The notes beneath the pieces are model-generated. The model did no database searches. It was not told where the DNA came from and was given only the letters and a program-made list of their open reading frames with translations. The translations under genes were made by a program, and so were the position numbers. From NCBI RefSeq assembly GCF_040760005.1, contig NZ_CP099760.1, positions 4,459,501 through 4,523,500 on the forward strand: 64,000 nt of DNA. Reading direction: 5' to 3'. Each line of letters begins with the position of its first letter. Position 1 is the stretch's first letter. This document shows positions 25,291-35,986 of the stretch, piece after piece. This stretch comes from Pseudomonas sp. stari2. Lineage in GTDB: Bacteria > Pseudomonadota > Gammaproteobacteria > Pseudomonadales > Pseudomonadaceae.

Positions 25291-26013
25291 GTGACCCTTA
25301 TCTACGGCCACCGCGGCGCCAAGGGCGAAGCACCGGAAAACACCCTGACCAGTTTTCAGGAATGTCTCAAGCACGGCGTACGCCGTTGCGAACTGGACCT
25401 GCACCTGTCCAAGGACGGCGAGTTGATGGTCATCCACGACCCGACCCTCAAGCGCACTACCGAGCGCCGTGGCAAGGTGGTCGAGCACTCCGCCGCCGAT
25501 CTGGTGACCTACGACGCCCGCAAGGGTGGCCCAGGCTGGATCAAGCCGTGCCCGATTCCGACGCTGGAAGAACTGTTCGAGAAATGTGATTTCGATCACT
25601 GGCAGCTCGAAGTCAAAAGCGCCTCGCGCACCCGCGCCGCCACCACCGTTCTGGCCATTCGTGAAATGGCGGTCAGGCACGGGCTGCTCGACAAGGTGAC
25701 GATCACTTCGAGTTCGCGGGAAGTATTGAAAGCGGCGCTGGATCTGGTACCGGACGTGTCACGGGGCCTGGTGGCCGAGTATGCCTGGCTCGATCCGCTG
25801 AAGGTCGCCGCAAGCTACGGCTGTGAAATTCTGGCCTTGAACTGGACGCTGTGTACGCCGGAACGCCTGCAGAAGGCGCAGCGTCAGGGGCTGCATGTGT
25901 CGGTGTGGACCGTCAACGAGCCTGCGCTGATGCGCAGACTCGCCGACTTCGGCGTTGACAGCCTGATTACAGACTTTCCCGGTTTGGCCACTGCCACCCT
26001 TGGGAATAGCTGA
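25291..26013 (+). CDS. ugpQ: Cytoplasmic glycerophosphodiester phosphodiesterase
   Basis: A 240-residue TIM-barrel GDPD enzyme splitting glycerophosphodiesters into glycerol-3-phosphate and an alcohol. YGHRGAKGEAPENTL carries the catalytic His7-Arg8 and metal Glu; CELDLHLSKDGELMVIHDPTL has the metal Glu34/Asp36 and catalytic His49. WQLEVKS is the third motif and VWTVNEP the family C-terminal motif. No signal peptide, so the cytoplasmic UgpQ type rather than periplasmic GlpQ. Starts with GTG at 25291, AGGAAG just upstream. Probably co-transcribed with the PilZ gene. Confidence 0.9.
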   Translation: MTLIYGHRGAKGEAPENTLTSFQECLKHGVRRCELDLHLSKDGELMVIHDPTLKRTTERRGKVVEHSAADLVTYDARKGGPGWIKPCPIPTLEELFEKCDFDHWQLEVKSASRTRAATTVLAIREMAVRHGLLDKVTITSSSREVLKAALDLVPDVSRGLVAEYAWLDPLKVAASYGCEILALNWTLCTPERLQKAQRQGLHVSVWTVNEPALMRRLADFGVDSLITDFPGLATATLGNS

Positions 26014-26024
26014 AATCGGTCTCC

Positions 26025-26049
26025 CCGGCCGGCTCAGGCCACCGGCCGG
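26025..26049. terminator. GC-rich hairpin between ugpQ and sth
   Basis: CCGGCCGG at 26025-26032 and 26042-26049 can pair across a 9-base loop between the converging genes. No T run directly follows, so it is a weak terminator candidate. Confidence 0.4.
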
Positions 26050-26055
26050 AGCCCG

Positions 26056-27450
26056 TCAAAAAAGCCGGTTGAGGCCATCGTACGCCGCTACCCGATAGGC
26101 TTCGGCCATGGTCGGGTAGTTGAACGTGGTGTTGACGAAGTACTTCAAGGTATTGAGCTCGCCCGGCTGGTTCATGATCGCCTGACCGATGTGCACGATC
26201 TCCGACGCCTGATAACCGAAGCAGTGAACGCCCAGCACCTGCAGGGTTTCACGGTGGAACAGGATCTTCAGCATGCCTTGCGGCTCGCCGGCGATCTGCG
26301 CCCGCGCCATGCTCTTGAAGAACGCCTTGCCCACTTCGTACGGCACCTTGGCCTGGGTCAGTTCCTGCTCGTTCTTGCCGATCGAGCTGATCTCCGGAAT
26401 GGTGTAGATGCCGGTCGGCACGTCATTCACGAAACGCCAGCTGCCATTGTCGACGATGCTGCCGGCTGCCGAACGACCCTGGTCGTGGGCGGCGCTGGCC
26501 AGGCTTGGCCAGCCGATCACATCACCGGCGCCATAGATGTTCTGCACGCAGGTGCGGTAATTCTCGTCGACTTCGATCTGGCCACGGCTGTTGACTTTGA
26601 CACCGATGTTTTCCAGCCCCAACTGATCGGTGTTGCCGGTACGGCCGTTGCACCAGAGCAAGGCGTCGGCCTTGATCTTCTTGCCGGACTTCAGATGCAG
26701 GATCACACCGTTGTCCACGCCTTCAACGCGGTCATACTCTTCGTTATGACGCACGGTGATGTTGTTGTTGCTGAAGTGATAGCTCAACGCCTGGGAGATT
26801 TCCGAGTCGAGGAAGCTCAGCAATTGCCCGCGGTTGTCCACCAGCTCGACCAGCACGCCCAGACCACTGAAGATCGAAGCATATTCGCAACCGATCACGC
26901 CGGCGCCGTAAACGATCAGTTTGCGCGGGGTGTGGCCGAGGCTGAGGATGGTGTCGCTATCGTAGATGCGTGGGTGGTGGAAATCGATGTCCGCCGGGCG
27001 ATAAGGACGCGAACCGGTGGCGATGATGATGTGCTTGGCCACCAGCTTCTCGACCACGCCGTTGGCGCAGACCACTTCGATGGTCTGCTCGTCGGCGAAG
27101 CTGCCGGTGCCGAAGAACACGTCGACGCGGTTACGGGCGTAGTAGCCGGTACGCGAAGCGACTTGCTTGGAGATGACTTTCTCGGCGCTTTTCAACACGT
27201 CCGGGAAGGAGAACCAGCGCGGCTCACCGATCGCACGGAACATCGGGTTGGTGTTGAACTGCATGATCTGCCGCACCGAATGACGCAGGGCCTTGGACGG
27301 GATGGTGCCCAGGTGGGTGCAGTTACCGCCGACCTGGCGACGGCTGTCGACCATCGCCACCTTGCGCCCTGCTTTGGCGGCGTTCATTGCCGCGCCTTCT
27401 CCCGCCGGGCCGGAACCCAGCACCACCACGTCGTAGTTGTAGACAGCCAT
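26056..27450 (-). CDS. sthA: Soluble pyridine nucleotide transhydrogenase
   Basis: A 464-residue FAD flavoprotein of the disulfide-reductase fold, transferring hydride between NADPH and NAD+ to rebalance redox cofactors. [14 protein letters not shown] is the FAD-binding loop. [16 protein letters not shown] is the diagnostic site: the position of the second redox Cys is Thr, as in SthA and unlike lipoamide dehydrogenase. [16 protein letters not shown] binds the nicotinamide nucleotide, and [10 protein letters not shown] contacts FAD. ATG at 27450 follows AGGAG. Single gene. Confidence 0.94.
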   Translation of the reverse strand: MAVYNYDVVVLGSGPAGEGAAMNAAKAGRKVAMVDSRRQVGGNCTHLGTIPSKALRHSVRQIMQFNTNPMFRAIGEPRWFSFPDVLKSAEKVISKQVASRTGYYARNRVDVFFGTGSFADEQTIEVVCANGVVEKLVAKHIIIATGSRPYRPADIDFHHPRIYDSDTILSLGHTPRKLIVYGAGVIGCEYASIFSGLGVLVELVDNRGQLLSFLDSEISQALSYHFSNNNITVRHNEEYDRVEGVDNGVILHLKSGKKIKADALLWCNGRTGNTDQLGLENIGVKVNSRGQIEVDENYRTCVQNIYGAGDVIGWPSLASAAHDQGRSAAGSIVDNGSWRFVNDVPTGIYTIPEISSIGKNEQELTQAKVPYEVGKAFFKSMARAQIAGEPQGMLKILFHRETLQVLGVHCFGYQASEIVHIGQAIMNQPGELNTLKYFVNTTFNYPTMAEAYRVAAYDGLNRLF

Positions 27451-27651
27451 GCGTACTCCTCAGAACAGGCCGCGGTGCCAGCAGCACCGGCGGCTAAATC
27501 ACGCCGAACAACGGCGCGAAGGAACAATTGGGGGCCAGTTGAAAACCCGGACATAGTCTATAGAAGCGTCAACGCCGCGCACATTAACCCTTGGTCGCGT
27601 CGTAGGCTACTTTTGCCTGCACTACAACACCAGCTTTCGCATTGCCCCGGG

Positions 27652-28665
27652 TCAATTTTTTGCGCCACTGAGGCGTTCGAACGCCGGACTGGCGCGGGTG
27701 ACGAAACCTGTATCGGCACGAATCACAAAGAATGCACCAATGTCGTGTTTTTCGGCATAGTCCCAGGCCTTTTCCGGACCGAGAATCAGCAACAGTGTCG
27801 ATAGTCCATCGGCCATCAAGGCTGAAGGATGTATCACCGTGACTGACGCCAGGTCATGTAGGACGGGCGACCCGGTGCGGGCATCGAAGGTGTGGGAATA
27901 GCGCCGGCCATCCTGCTGAAAATAGTTGCGGTAGTCGCCGGACGTGGAAAGGCCATAACCATCGACGTTAATGACGCGTTCCGCCACCTGCTGATCGTCA
28001 CGGGGCTCTTCCAGCGCGACGCGCCATGGCGAGCCATCGAGTTTCTTGCCGGACGCCTTGAGCTCGCCCGTCGCTTCGGCGAGGTAATCATGAATGCCCA
28101 TGGCGTCGAGCCGCGCGGCAATGGTGTCGACCGCGTAACCGGCAGCGATGCTGTTGAAATCGACTTCGACCGCCGCGTCCTTGCATAACTGGTCGCCATC
28201 GACACGTAAATGCCGGTAGCCCACCCGTTTCTCCACCTCGGCCAGCGCATCGGCGCTCGGTACTTTTTCTTCACGCCCCTGGGGACCGAAACCCCAGAGA
28301 TTGAGCAGCGGCTCTACGGTCAGGTCGTAGGAACCTTCGCTTTGTTGTGACAGCTGCTCGCCAACCCGCACCAGTTCGAGGATCGGTGCGGACATGGTCT
28401 GACAGCGATCGGCGGGTAATGCGTTGAAACGCGAAATATCGGAGTCGGCGCGGTAGGTGGACATTTGTTGATCCACGTCGGCGAGAATCTTCTCCACTTC
28501 GATGCGGACATCCTGCGGTGCAGGCAGATTGGCCCGGCGTACGTACTTGATCGAATAAGTGCTGCCCATGGTCGGGCCGCCGAAGCTCTCCAAGGAGTCG
28601 CCGTTGCCGCATCCGGACAAAATGCCGAGCAGACCCACGAAAACCACAAACCGTCCAGTTAACAA
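27652..28665 (-). CDS. apbE: FAD:protein FMN transferase (ApbE-like lipoprotein)
   Basis: A 337-residue lipoprotein. A TTG at 28665 fits best: GGAGATGAAGAA precedes it, giving the signal [18 protein letters not shown] with lipobox LSG-Cys at about residue 18; an ATG at 28698 is the alternative. [29 protein letters not shown], and [13 protein letters not shown] with [13 protein letters not shown] are the ApbE FAD- and Mg-binding blocks. It attaches FMN to Thr residues of periplasm-facing subunits such as NqrB/NqrC or RnfG. No nqr or rnf genes are visible near it, so its target lies elsewhere. Confidence 0.87.
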   Translation of the reverse strand: MLTGRFVVFVGLLGILSGCGNGDSLESFGGPTMGSTYSIKYVRRANLPAPQDVRIEVEKILADVDQQMSTYRADSDISRFNALPADRCQTMSAPILELVRVGEQLSQQSEGSYDLTVEPLLNLWGFGPQGREEKVPSADALAEVEKRVGYRHLRVDGDQLCKDAAVEVDFNSIAAGYAVDTIAARLDAMGIHDYLAEATGELKASGKKLDGSPWRVALEEPRDDQQVAERVINVDGYGLSTSGDYRNYFQQDGRRYSHTFDARTGSPVLHDLASVTVIHPSALMADGLSTLLLILGPEKAWDYAEKHDIGAFFVIRADTGFVTRASPAFERLSGAKN

Positions 28666-28773
28666 TTCTTCATCTCCGAGCAAAACCGCGCCGGCCATTA
28701 TGGCCACAGAGCCCGCTCGCTCCCAAACGGCTGCACCGCTTTCATACAAAATCAAAAAAGTGAGTACCTGAAC

Positions 28774-30066
28774 ATGTCCTCCTCCACGGGCAAAGGCAAA
28801 GCGATTTTTCGCGTTGTCAGCGGCAACTTTCTCGAGATGTTCGACTTCATGGTCTACGGCTTCTACGCCACGGCCATCGCCAAGACCTTCTTCCCTACCG
28901 ATAGCGCTTTCGCCTCCCTGATGCTTTCGCTCGCCACCTTCGGCGCAGGCTTTTTGATGCGTCCTTTGGGCGCGATCTTCCTTGGAGCCTACATTGACCG
29001 ACACGGGCGACGTCAGGGCCTGATCATTACCCTCGCACTGATGGCGGCCGGTACCGTGCTGATTGCCTGCGTGCCGGGCTATGCCACGCTCGGTGTCGCC
29101 GCGCCGCTGATCGTGCTGTTCGGCCGGTTGCTGCAAGGCTTCTCGGCCGGCGTGGAACTGGGCGGCGTGTCGGTGTATCTGGCGGAAATCGCCACACCAG
29201 GGCGCAAGGGCTTCTTTGTCAGCTGGCAGTCCGCCAGCCAGCAAGCAGCTGTGGTGTTCGCCGGACTGTTGGGCGTTGGCCTCAACCACTGGCTGAGCCC
29301 GGACCAGATGGGCGAATGGGGCTGGCGCGTGCCGTTCCTGATCGGCTGCATGATCGTTCCGGTGATCTTCGTCATTCGTCGCTCGCTGGAGGAAACCCCG
29401 GAGTTCCAGGCGCGTAAACATCGCCCTACCTTGCAGGAAATCGTCCGCTCGATCGGTCAGAACTTCGGCATTGTCCTTGCCGGCATGGCACTGGTGGTGA
29501 TGACCACCGTGTCGTTCTACCTGATCACCGCCTACACCCCGACCTTCGGCAAGGCGGAACTGCACCTGTCGGACTTCGATGCATTGCTGGTAACGGTGTG
29601 CATCGGCCTGTCGAACTTCTTCTGGCTGCCGGTAATGGGTGCACTTTCCGACAAGATCGGACGTAAACCCCTGCTGCTGGGGGCGACGATCCTGGCGATC
29701 CTGACCGCCTATCCGGCGCTTTCGTGGCTGGTGGCAAACCCGAGCTTCAGCCATCTGCTGATCGTCGAGTTGTGGCTGTCGTTCCTGTACGGTTCGTACA
29801 ACGGCGCGATGGTGGTGGCGCTGACCGAAATCATGCCGGTGGAAGTGCGTACAACCGGTTTCTCGCTGGCCTACAGCCTGGCCACAGCGACCTTCGGTGG
29901 CTTCACGCCAGCTGCCTGCACTTACCTGATCCATGTGCTGGACAACAAGGCGGCACCGGGGATCTGGCTCAGTGGCGCAGCCGTATTGGGCCTGGTCGCA
30001 ACCCTGGTGCTGTTCCGGGGCAACAAGCACGAACTGCGCACGGCACAAGCAGCCATCCCCCGCTGA
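28774..30066 (+). CDS. MFS citrate/tricarballylate-type proton symporter
   Basis: A 430-residue inner-membrane transporter with 12 predicted segments of the metabolite:H+ symporter family. [24 protein letters not shown] is the family N-terminus; [21 protein letters not shown] is the signature loop 2-3, and [39 protein letters not shown] resembles CitA/TcuC citrate carriers. [11 protein letters not shown] is the matching loop 8-9. The substrate is inferred as a tricarboxylate. Its leader lies against the divergent apbE gene; a bidirectional terminator follows. Confidence 0.8.
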   Translation: MSSSTGKGKAIFRVVSGNFLEMFDFMVYGFYATAIAKTFFPTDSAFASLMLSLATFGAGFLMRPLGAIFLGAYIDRHGRRQGLIITLALMAAGTVLIACVPGYATLGVAAPLIVLFGRLLQGFSAGVELGGVSVYLAEIATPGRKGFFVSWQSASQQAAVVFAGLLGVGLNHWLSPDQMGEWGWRVPFLIGCMIVPVIFVIRRSLEETPEFQARKHRPTLQEIVRSIGQNFGIVLAGMALVVMTTVSFYLITAYTPTFGKAELHLSDFDALLVTVCIGLSNFFWLPVMGALSDKIGRKPLLLGATILAILTAYPALSWLVANPSFSHLLIVELWLSFLYGSYNGAMVVALTEIMPVEVRTTGFSLAYSLATATFGGFTPAACTYLIHVLDNKAAPGIWLSGAAVLGLVATLVLFRGNKHELRTAQAAIPR

Positions 30067-30085
30067 CACAAATCGCGCACAAACA

Positions 30086-30114
30086 AAAACGCCCCGACAA
30101 TGTCGGGGCGTTTT
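30086..30114. terminator. Bidirectional intrinsic terminator
   Basis: AAAACGCCCCGACA (30086-30099) and TGTCGGGGCGTTTT (30101-30114) between the converging symporter and GAPDH genes. Confidence 0.92.
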
Positions 30115-30130
30115 CATTTGCAGCTAAGGC

Positions 30131-31579
30131 TTAGCGCGGGAATGCTGGCGGGTTTACACCGGCCATGTCTTCCATCACGCGAACCACCTGGCAGCTGTAA
30201 CCGAACTCGTTGTCATACCAGACGTACAGAACAACGCGGTTGTCCTGAGTGATGGTTGCCTCGGCATCCACGACACCAGCGTGACGCGAGCCCACGAAGT
30301 CAGTGGAAACCACTTCCTGCGAGCTGACGTAATCGATCTGCTTGTGCAGATCCGAGTGCATGGCCATCTGGCGCAGGTACTCGTTGATTTCTTCGCGAGT
30401 GGTGGCCTTTTCCAGGTTCAGGTTCAAAATGGCCATCGACACGTTCGGCGTAGGTACGCGAATCGCGTTGCCGGTCAGCTTGCCCTTGAGCACTGGCAGC
30501 GCCTTGGCAGCGGCAGTGGCGGCACCGGTCTCGGTGATAACCATGTTCAGCGGCGCGGCGCGGCCACGACGGCTGCCCTTGTGGAAGTTGTCGATCAGGT
30601 TCTGGTCGTTGGTGAACGAGTGAACGGTTTCGACATGGCCATTGACGATGCCGTACTGATCGTTGACGGCCTTGAGCACCGGTACGATGGCGTTGGTGGT
30701 GCAGGACGCCGCCGAGATGATCTTGTCGTCAGCGGTGATGTCGCCGTGGTTGATGCCGTGAACGATGTTCTTCAGCGCGCCCTTACCCGGTGCGGTGAGA
30801 ATCACGCGGGCAGCGCCCGGGCAGGCCAGGTGCTGACCCAGACCGTCGGCATCACGCCATACACCGGTATTGTCTACGATCAGCGCGTTTTCGATGCCGT
30901 ACTGGGTGTAGTCGACTTCGCTCGGGCTCTTGGCGTAGATCACCTGAATCAGGTTGCCGTTGGCGGTGATGGTGTTGTTTTCTTCGTCGATGGTGATAGT
31001 GCCATCGAACGGGCCGTGTACCGAGTCACGACGCAGCAGGCTGGCACGCTTGACCAGATCGTTCTCGGCGCCTTTGCGCACGACGATGGCGCGCAGACGC
31101 AAGCCGTCGCCACCACCGGTTTTTTCGATCAGGATGCGCGCCAGCAGACGGCCGATACGACCGAAGCCGTACAGCACGACATCAGTGCCTTTACGCGCGG
31201 AGGCGTTTTGCTGACCCACAACATCGGCCAACTCTTCGCGAACGAATTGTTCGGCCGTGCGGCCATTGCCTTCAGCGCGGAATTTGAATGCCAACTTGCC
31301 CAGATCCACCGAAGCCGCGCCGAGCTTGAGCTCGCTCATGGCCTTCAGCAGAGGGAATGTTTCGTGGACGGAGAGTTCGCTATCGTCGGAAGAACGATGG
31401 CGAGCAAAGCGATGAGCTTTGAGAATCGCGATGACAGACTGGTTGATCAGGCTGCGGCCATAGATCGAGCTCACCACGTTGTTATTGCGGTAGAGCTGAC
31501 CGATAAGCGGAATCATCGCTTCTGCGAGTGCTTCACGGTCGATCCATTCACCAAGACACTGGTCGGGCTTCTGAGTCAC
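30131..31579 (-). CDS. Glyceraldehyde-3-phosphate dehydrogenase, long pseudomonad form
   Basis: A 482-residue GAPDH with an N-terminal extension of about 125 residues before the usual Rossmann motif VVLYGFGRIGRLLARIL. SAASCTTNAIVPVLKAV holds the catalytic Cys, HSFTNDQNLIDNFHKGSRRGRAAPLNMV the catalytic His region, and WYDNEFGYSCQVVRVM the C-terminus. It interconverts glyceraldehyde-3-phosphate and 1,3-bisphosphoglycerate; the long form is thought to serve gluconeogenesis. The GTG at 31579 is chosen because GGAAGG lies about 6 bases before it; the ATG at 31594 has no site. Confidence 0.9.
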   Translation of the reverse strand: MTQKPDQCLGEWIDREALAEAMIPLIGQLYRNNNVVSSIYGRSLINQSVIAILKAHRFARHRSSDDSELSVHETFPLLKAMSELKLGAASVDLGKLAFKFRAEGNGRTAEQFVREELADVVGQQNASARKGTDVVLYGFGRIGRLLARILIEKTGGGDGLRLRAIVVRKGAENDLVKRASLLRRDSVHGPFDGTITIDEENNTITANGNLIQVIYAKSPSEVDYTQYGIENALIVDNTGVWRDADGLGQHLACPGAARVILTAPGKGALKNIVHGINHGDITADDKIISAASCTTNAIVPVLKAVNDQYGIVNGHVETVHSFTNDQNLIDNFHKGSRRGRAAPLNMVITETGAATAAAKALPVLKGKLTGNAIRVPTPNVSMAILNLNLEKATTREEINEYLRQMAMHSDLHKQIDYVSSQEVVSTDFVGSRHAGVVDAEATITQDNRVVLYVWYDNEFGYSCQVVRVMEDMAGVNPPAFPR

Positions 31580-31948
31580 GGGAACCTTCCACATGTAGGG
31601 GCAGAAAAAAGGGGCTACATTATGCCGCCGAGAACCTCTCGTAGCAATGCGCGCTTGTCGCGCAAACGGTAACAAAATTCCGTCCAAAAAAATAACGCCC
31701 TCCGCAAGCCCAGTAAAACCGGGGCTTTCAGCGCAGTCAGTTTTTCGACGACTGTTAGACGATGTCTGTAACCCTCCGTAACACCTCCCACTTTCGGCAC
31801 TACATAATCGTCAAAAAAGTGCTGGTTTTTATGGTTACCACTACATTTCGCTGAAACAGCGCAGATAGACGCAGTCTGCAACTGACAGGCGGCACCGGAC
31901 GCCGCTACAATTACCGACTTTGTCGCAACGCCTGGAGCTCAACCTTCC
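31580..31948. promoter_or_regulatory. GAPDH / mfd divergent intergenic region
   Basis: A 369-base non-coding region with the promoters of both genes. It contains A/T-rich blocks (31670-31700 and 31800-31830) but I could not assign hexamers or a known operator. Open readings in it lack protein character. Confidence 0.4.
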
Positions 31949-34900
31949 GTGCCTGTTCTGCGTCTACCGCTTCTCCCTGCCGCGGCAGGTAAACAGCACT
32001 GGGGCAATCTCCCCGGTGCCGCCCTGAGCCTGGCGATTGCCGAGGCTGCCAGCGCTGCCAAGCGCTTCACGTTACTGCTGACCGCCGACAGCCAGAGTGC
32101 CGAACGGCTGGAGCAGGAGCTGAGTTTCTTCGCCCCGGATTTGCCGGTGTTGCATTTCCCCGACTGGGAAACCCTGCCCTACGACCTGTTCTCACCGCAC
32201 CAGGACATCATCTCCCAGCGCATCGCCAGCCTTTATAGACTGCCGGAGCTGGAGCATGGCGTGCTGGTGGTGCCGATCACTACCGCCCTGCATCGCCTGG
32301 CGCCGACCAAGTTCCTGCTCGGCAGCAGCCTGGTGCTGGATGTCGGTCAGAAGCTCGACGTCGAGCAAATGCGCTCGCGGCTCGAAGCCAGCGGCTATCG
32401 CTACGTCGACACGGTTTATGAACACGGCGAGTTCACGGTGCGTGGCGCGTTGATCGACCTGTTCCCGATGGGCAGCAAACTTCCCTATCGCATCGATCTG
32501 TTCGACGACGAAATCGAAACCCTGCGCACCTTCGACCCGGAAAACCAGCGTTCCATCGACAAGGTCGATTCGGTCAAGCTGCTGCCGGCCAAGGAGTTCC
32601 CGCTACAAAAGGATGCGGTGACCCGCTTCAAGGCGCGCTTTCGCGAGCGCTTCGACGTCGATTTCCGCCGCTGCCCGATCTTCCAGGACCTGAGCAGCGG
32701 CATCACGCCGGCCGGCATTGAGTACTACCTGCCGCTGTTCTTCGAAGAAACCTCGACCCTGTTCGATTACCTGCCCCAGGACACCCAGGTGTTCTCGTTG
32801 CCAGGCATCGAGCAAGCGGCGGAAAACTTCTGGAACGATGTGCGCAATCGTTATGAAGAACGCCGCGTCGATCCATCGCGTCCTTTACTGCCGCCGGCCG
32901 AACTGTTCTTGCCGGTGGAGGACTGTTTCGCCCGCCTGAAGAACTGGCCCCGAGTGGTCGCCAGTCAACAGGACGTGGAAACCGGTGCCGGCCGCGAACG
33001 CTTCCCGGCGCAGGCATTACCGAATCTGGCAATCGAAGCCAAGGCTACGCAACCGCTGGCCGCGCTTTCCGCCTTCCTCGACGAATTCCCGGGGCGCGTG
33101 CTGTTCACCGCCGAATCCGCCGGCCGTCGCGAAGTGCTGCTGGAATTGCTGGAACGCCTGAAGCTGCGGCCGAAAACCGTCGACAGTTGGCCTGACTTCG
33201 TCGCGAGCAAGGATCGCCTGGCGATTACCATCGCCCCGCTCGACGAAGGCTTGATGCTGGATGACCCGGCGCTGGCACTGGTCGCGGAAAGTCCGCTGTT
33301 CGGCCAACGGGTGATGCAGCGTCGCCGTCGCGAAAAACGCGCCGATGCCAACAACGATGCCGTGATCAAGAACCTCACCGAGCTGCGCGAAGGCGCGCCA
33401 GTGGTGCATATTGACCACGGCGTCGGTCGTTATCTTGGCCTGACGATTCTGGAAATCGACAATCAGGCTGCCGAATTCCTGACCCTCGAATACGCCGAGA
33501 ACGCCAAGCTCTACGTGCCCGTAGCCAACCTGCACCTGATCGCCCGTTACACCGGTAGCGACGATGCGCTGGCCCCACTGCACCGCCTCGGCTCCGAAAC
33601 CTGGCAGAAAGCCAAGCGCAAGGCTGCCGAACAGGTGCGCGACGTGGCTGCCGAACTGCTCGACATCTATGCCCGTCGCGCCGCCCGCGAAGGTTATGCG
33701 TTTGCCGATCCGAAGGCCGATTACGCAACGTTCAGCGCCGGCTTCCCGTTTGAGGAAACCCCGGATCAGCAATCCACCATCGAAGCCGTGCGCGAAGACA
33801 TGCTCGCGCCGAAACCGATGGATCGCCTTGTCTGCGGCGACGTGGGTTTTGGCAAGACCGAGGTGGCCATGCGTGCCGCGTTCATTGCCGTGCACGGCGG
33901 CAAGCAAGTGGCGATCCTGGTGCCGACCACCCTGCTCGCCCAGCAGCACTACAACAGCTTCCGTGACCGCTTCGCCGACTGGCCGGTGACCGTGGAAGTG
34001 ATGAGCCGCTTCAAGTCGGCCAAGGAAGTGAACGCTGCGGTGGCCGAACTGGCCGAAGGCAACATCGACATCGTAATCGGCACCCATAAACTGCTGCAGG
34101 ACGACGTCAAAATCAAAAACCTCGGGCTGGTGATCATCGACGAAGAGCACCGTTTCGGTGTCCGTCAGAAGGAGCAGCTCAAGGCCCTGCGCAGCGAAGT
34201 CGACATTCTTACGCTGACTGCCACGCCGATTCCGCGCACGCTGAACATGGCGGTGTCGGGCATGCGCGATCTGTCGATCATCGCCACACCGCCGGCGCGA
34301 CGCCTGTCGGTGCGCACTTTCGTCATGGAGCAGAACAAGAGCACGGTCAAAGAGGCCTTGCTGCGTGAGCTGCTGCGCGGAGGGCAGGTTTACTACCTGC
34401 ACAACGATGTGAAGACCATCGAGAAGTGCGCCGCCGAACTGGCCGAACTGGTGCCGGAAGCGCGGATCGGCATCGGCCACGGGCAGATGCGCGAACGCGA
34501 ACTCGAACAGGTGATGAGCGACTTCTACCACAAGCGTTTCAACGTGCTGATCGCCTCGACCATCATCGAGACCGGCATCGACGTGCCGAGCGCCAACACC
34601 ATCATCATCGAGCGCGCCGACAAGTTTGGCCTGGCGCAGTTGCACCAGTTGCGCGGGCGCGTCGGACGTAGTCACCACCAGGCCTACGCCTACCTGCTGA
34701 CTCCGCCACGCCAGCAGATTACCGGCGATGCGGAAAAACGTCTGGAAGCGATTGCCAATACTCAGGATCTGGGTGCGGGCTTCGTGCTGGCCACCAACGA
34801 CCTGGAAATCCGTGGCGCCGGTGAATTGCTGGGCGATGGTCAGAGCGGACAGATCCAGGCAGTCGGCTTCACGCTGTACATGGAAATGCTCGAGCGCGCG

Positions 34901-35398
34901 GTGAAGTCGATCCGCAAGGGCGAACAACCGAACCTCGACCAGCCGCTCGGCGGTGGCCCGGAAGTCAATCTGCGAGTGCCGGCGCTGATTCCGGAAGATT
35001 ATCTGCCGGACGTTCACGCACGCCTGATCCTGTACAAGCGCATCGCCTCGGCCACCGACGAGGAAGGCCTGAAGGATCTGCAGGTGGAGATGATCGACCG
35101 CTTCGGGCTGCTGCCGGAACCAACCAAGAATCTGGTGCGCATCACTGCGTTGAAATTGCAGGCCGAACAGCTGGGTATCAAGAAAGTCGATGGCGGCCCG
35201 CAAGGCGGACGCATCGAGTTCGCGGCGCAAACGCCGGTCGACCCGATGACTCTGATCAAACTGATCCAGAGTCAGCCAAAACGCTACAAATTCGAAGGCG
35301 CCACGATGTTCAAGTTCCAGGTGCCGATGGAGCGTCCGGAAGAACGCTTTAATACTGTAGAGGCGCTGTTCGAGCGCCTCCTCCCGAAAACTGTTTGA
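31949..35398 (+). CDS. mfd: Transcription-repair coupling factor
   Basis: An 1149-residue DNA translocase that removes stalled RNA polymerase at lesions and recruits UvrA. In order: UvrB-like N-terminal region (1-330; FPDWETLPYDLFSPH), the RNA-polymerase interaction domain near residue 480 (VVHIDHGVGRYLGL), and the translocase with Walker A GDVGFGKTEVAMRAAF (about 630), DEEH box, TATPIPRTLNMA, and the second RecA fold ending in QLRGRVGRSHHQAYAYLL. A C-terminal regulatory domain follows. Full family length. GTG start at 31949 after GGAG. The csiV ribosome site overlaps its stop. Confidence 0.97.
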   Translation: MPVLRLPLLPAAAGKQHWGNLPGAALSLAIAEAASAAKRFTLLLTADSQSAERLEQELSFFAPDLPVLHFPDWETLPYDLFSPHQDIISQRIASLYRLPELEHGVLVVPITTALHRLAPTKFLLGSSLVLDVGQKLDVEQMRSRLEASGYRYVDTVYEHGEFTVRGALIDLFPMGSKLPYRIDLFDDEIETLRTFDPENQRSIDKVDSVKLLPAKEFPLQKDAVTRFKARFRERFDVDFRRCPIFQDLSSGITPAGIEYYLPLFFEETSTLFDYLPQDTQVFSLPGIEQAAENFWNDVRNRYEERRVDPSRPLLPPAELFLPVEDCFARLKNWPRVVASQQDVETGAGRERFPAQALPNLAIEAKATQPLAALSAFLDEFPGRVLFTAESAGRREVLLELLERLKLRPKTVDSWPDFVASKDRLAITIAPLDEGLMLDDPALALVAESPLFGQRVMQRRRREKRADANNDAVIKNLTELREGAPVVHIDHGVGRYLGLTILEIDNQAAEFLTLEYAENAKLYVPVANLHLIARYTGSDDALAPLHRLGSETWQKAKRKAAEQVRDVAAELLDIYARRAAREGYAFADPKADYATFSAGFPFEETPDQQSTIEAVREDMLAPKPMDRLVCGDVGFGKTEVAMRAAFIAVHGGKQVAILVPTTLLAQQHYNSFRDRFADWPVTVEVMSRFKSAKEVNAAVAELAEGNIDIVIGTHKLLQDDVKIKNLGLVIIDEEHRFGVRQKEQLKALRSEVDILTLTATPIPRTLNMAVSGMRDLSIIATPPARRLSVRTFVMEQNKSTVKEALLRELLRGGQVYYLHNDVKTIEKCAAELAELVPEARIGIGHGQMRERELEQVMSDFYHKRFNVLIASTIIETGIDVPSANTIIIERADKFGLAQLHQLRGRVGRSHHQAYAYLLTPPRQQITGDAEKRLEAIANTQDLGAGFVLATNDLEIRGAGELLGDGQSGQIQAVGFTLYMEMLERAVKSIRKGEQPNLDQPLGGGPEVNLRVPALIPEDYLPDVHARLILYKRIASATDEEGLKDLQVEMIDRFGLLPEPTKNLVRITALKLQAEQLGIKKVDGGPQGGRIEFAAQTPVDPMTLIKLIQSQPKRYKFEGATMFKFQVPMERPEERFNTVEALFERLLPKTV

Positions 35399-35408
35399 AG
35401 GACGCCGC

Positions 35409-35975
35409 ATGCGCCTGTTTCGCTCATTGACCTTGCTACTGACTCTGGTAGCACCGACGGCGTTTGCCGACGACCTGTATCAGGTCGAAATGATTCTGGT
35501 ACGCCAGAACGCCGTGCCGGCCATCGTCAGCCGCGCCGCGCCGGAAGACTGGGCCGCCGGTGCCCAACGCCTGGGCGATGACAGCAAGCGCACCACCGCG
35601 CTGAACGACGTCGCCACCAAACTCACCGCCAGCGGCGAGTACAGCGTGCTGATGCACAAGGCCTGGCAGCAGACACTTGGCGAGACGCCGGCGAAGGTCG
35701 CGGTCAGCGAAGGTCAGGAGCAGTTCGGCCAGTTCCCGATCGAGGGCACGATCGAAATGAAGCTCGGCCGCTTCACCGACGTGAACGCCGACTTCTGGGT
35801 CAACCAGATCGACGCCAACGGTATGGTCACCGCCAGCGAACGCCTGAAACAGGAAAGCCACACCAAGAACGGCCAGCTCAACTACCTGGACAACGGCCAC
35901 TTGGCCCTGCTGATCAAGATCACTTCACTGACGGCGCCTGCGCCTCGGGAAGCGCCTGAAGTCGTACCGGACTGA
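35409..35975 (+). CDS. csiV: CsiV family periplasmic protein
   Basis: A 188-residue protein with signal peptide MRLFRSLTLLLTLVAPTAFA and the family start DDLYQVEMILVRQ. The rest, including FPIEGTIEMKLGRFTDVNADFW, fits the CsiV/DUF2066-like peptidoglycan-binding family described near mfd in gamma-proteobacteria. Its role in Pseudomonas is unknown. The ribosome site GAAGGA overlaps the mfd stop, so it is probably co-expressed with mfd. Name confidence is moderate, based on position and the N-terminal pattern. Confidence 0.7.
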   Translation: MRLFRSLTLLLTLVAPTAFADDLYQVEMILVRQNAVPAIVSRAAPEDWAAGAQRLGDDSKRTTALNDVATKLTASGEYSVLMHKAWQQTLGETPAKVAVSEGQEQFGQFPIEGTIEMKLGRFTDVNADFWVNQIDANGMVTASERLKQESHTKNGQLNYLDNGHLALLIKITSLTAPAPREAPEVVPD

Positions 35976-35986
35976 TTGAAGTCCTT

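Noticed and set aside
28699-30117. Long N-terminal extension of ApbE on the minus strand
   Set aside because: It lies opposite the symporter gene; a lipoprotein signal and ribosome site at 28665 define the start.
33017-35410. 797-residue minus-strand frame opposite mfd
   Set aside because: No recognisable motif; it is the complement of conserved mfd codons.
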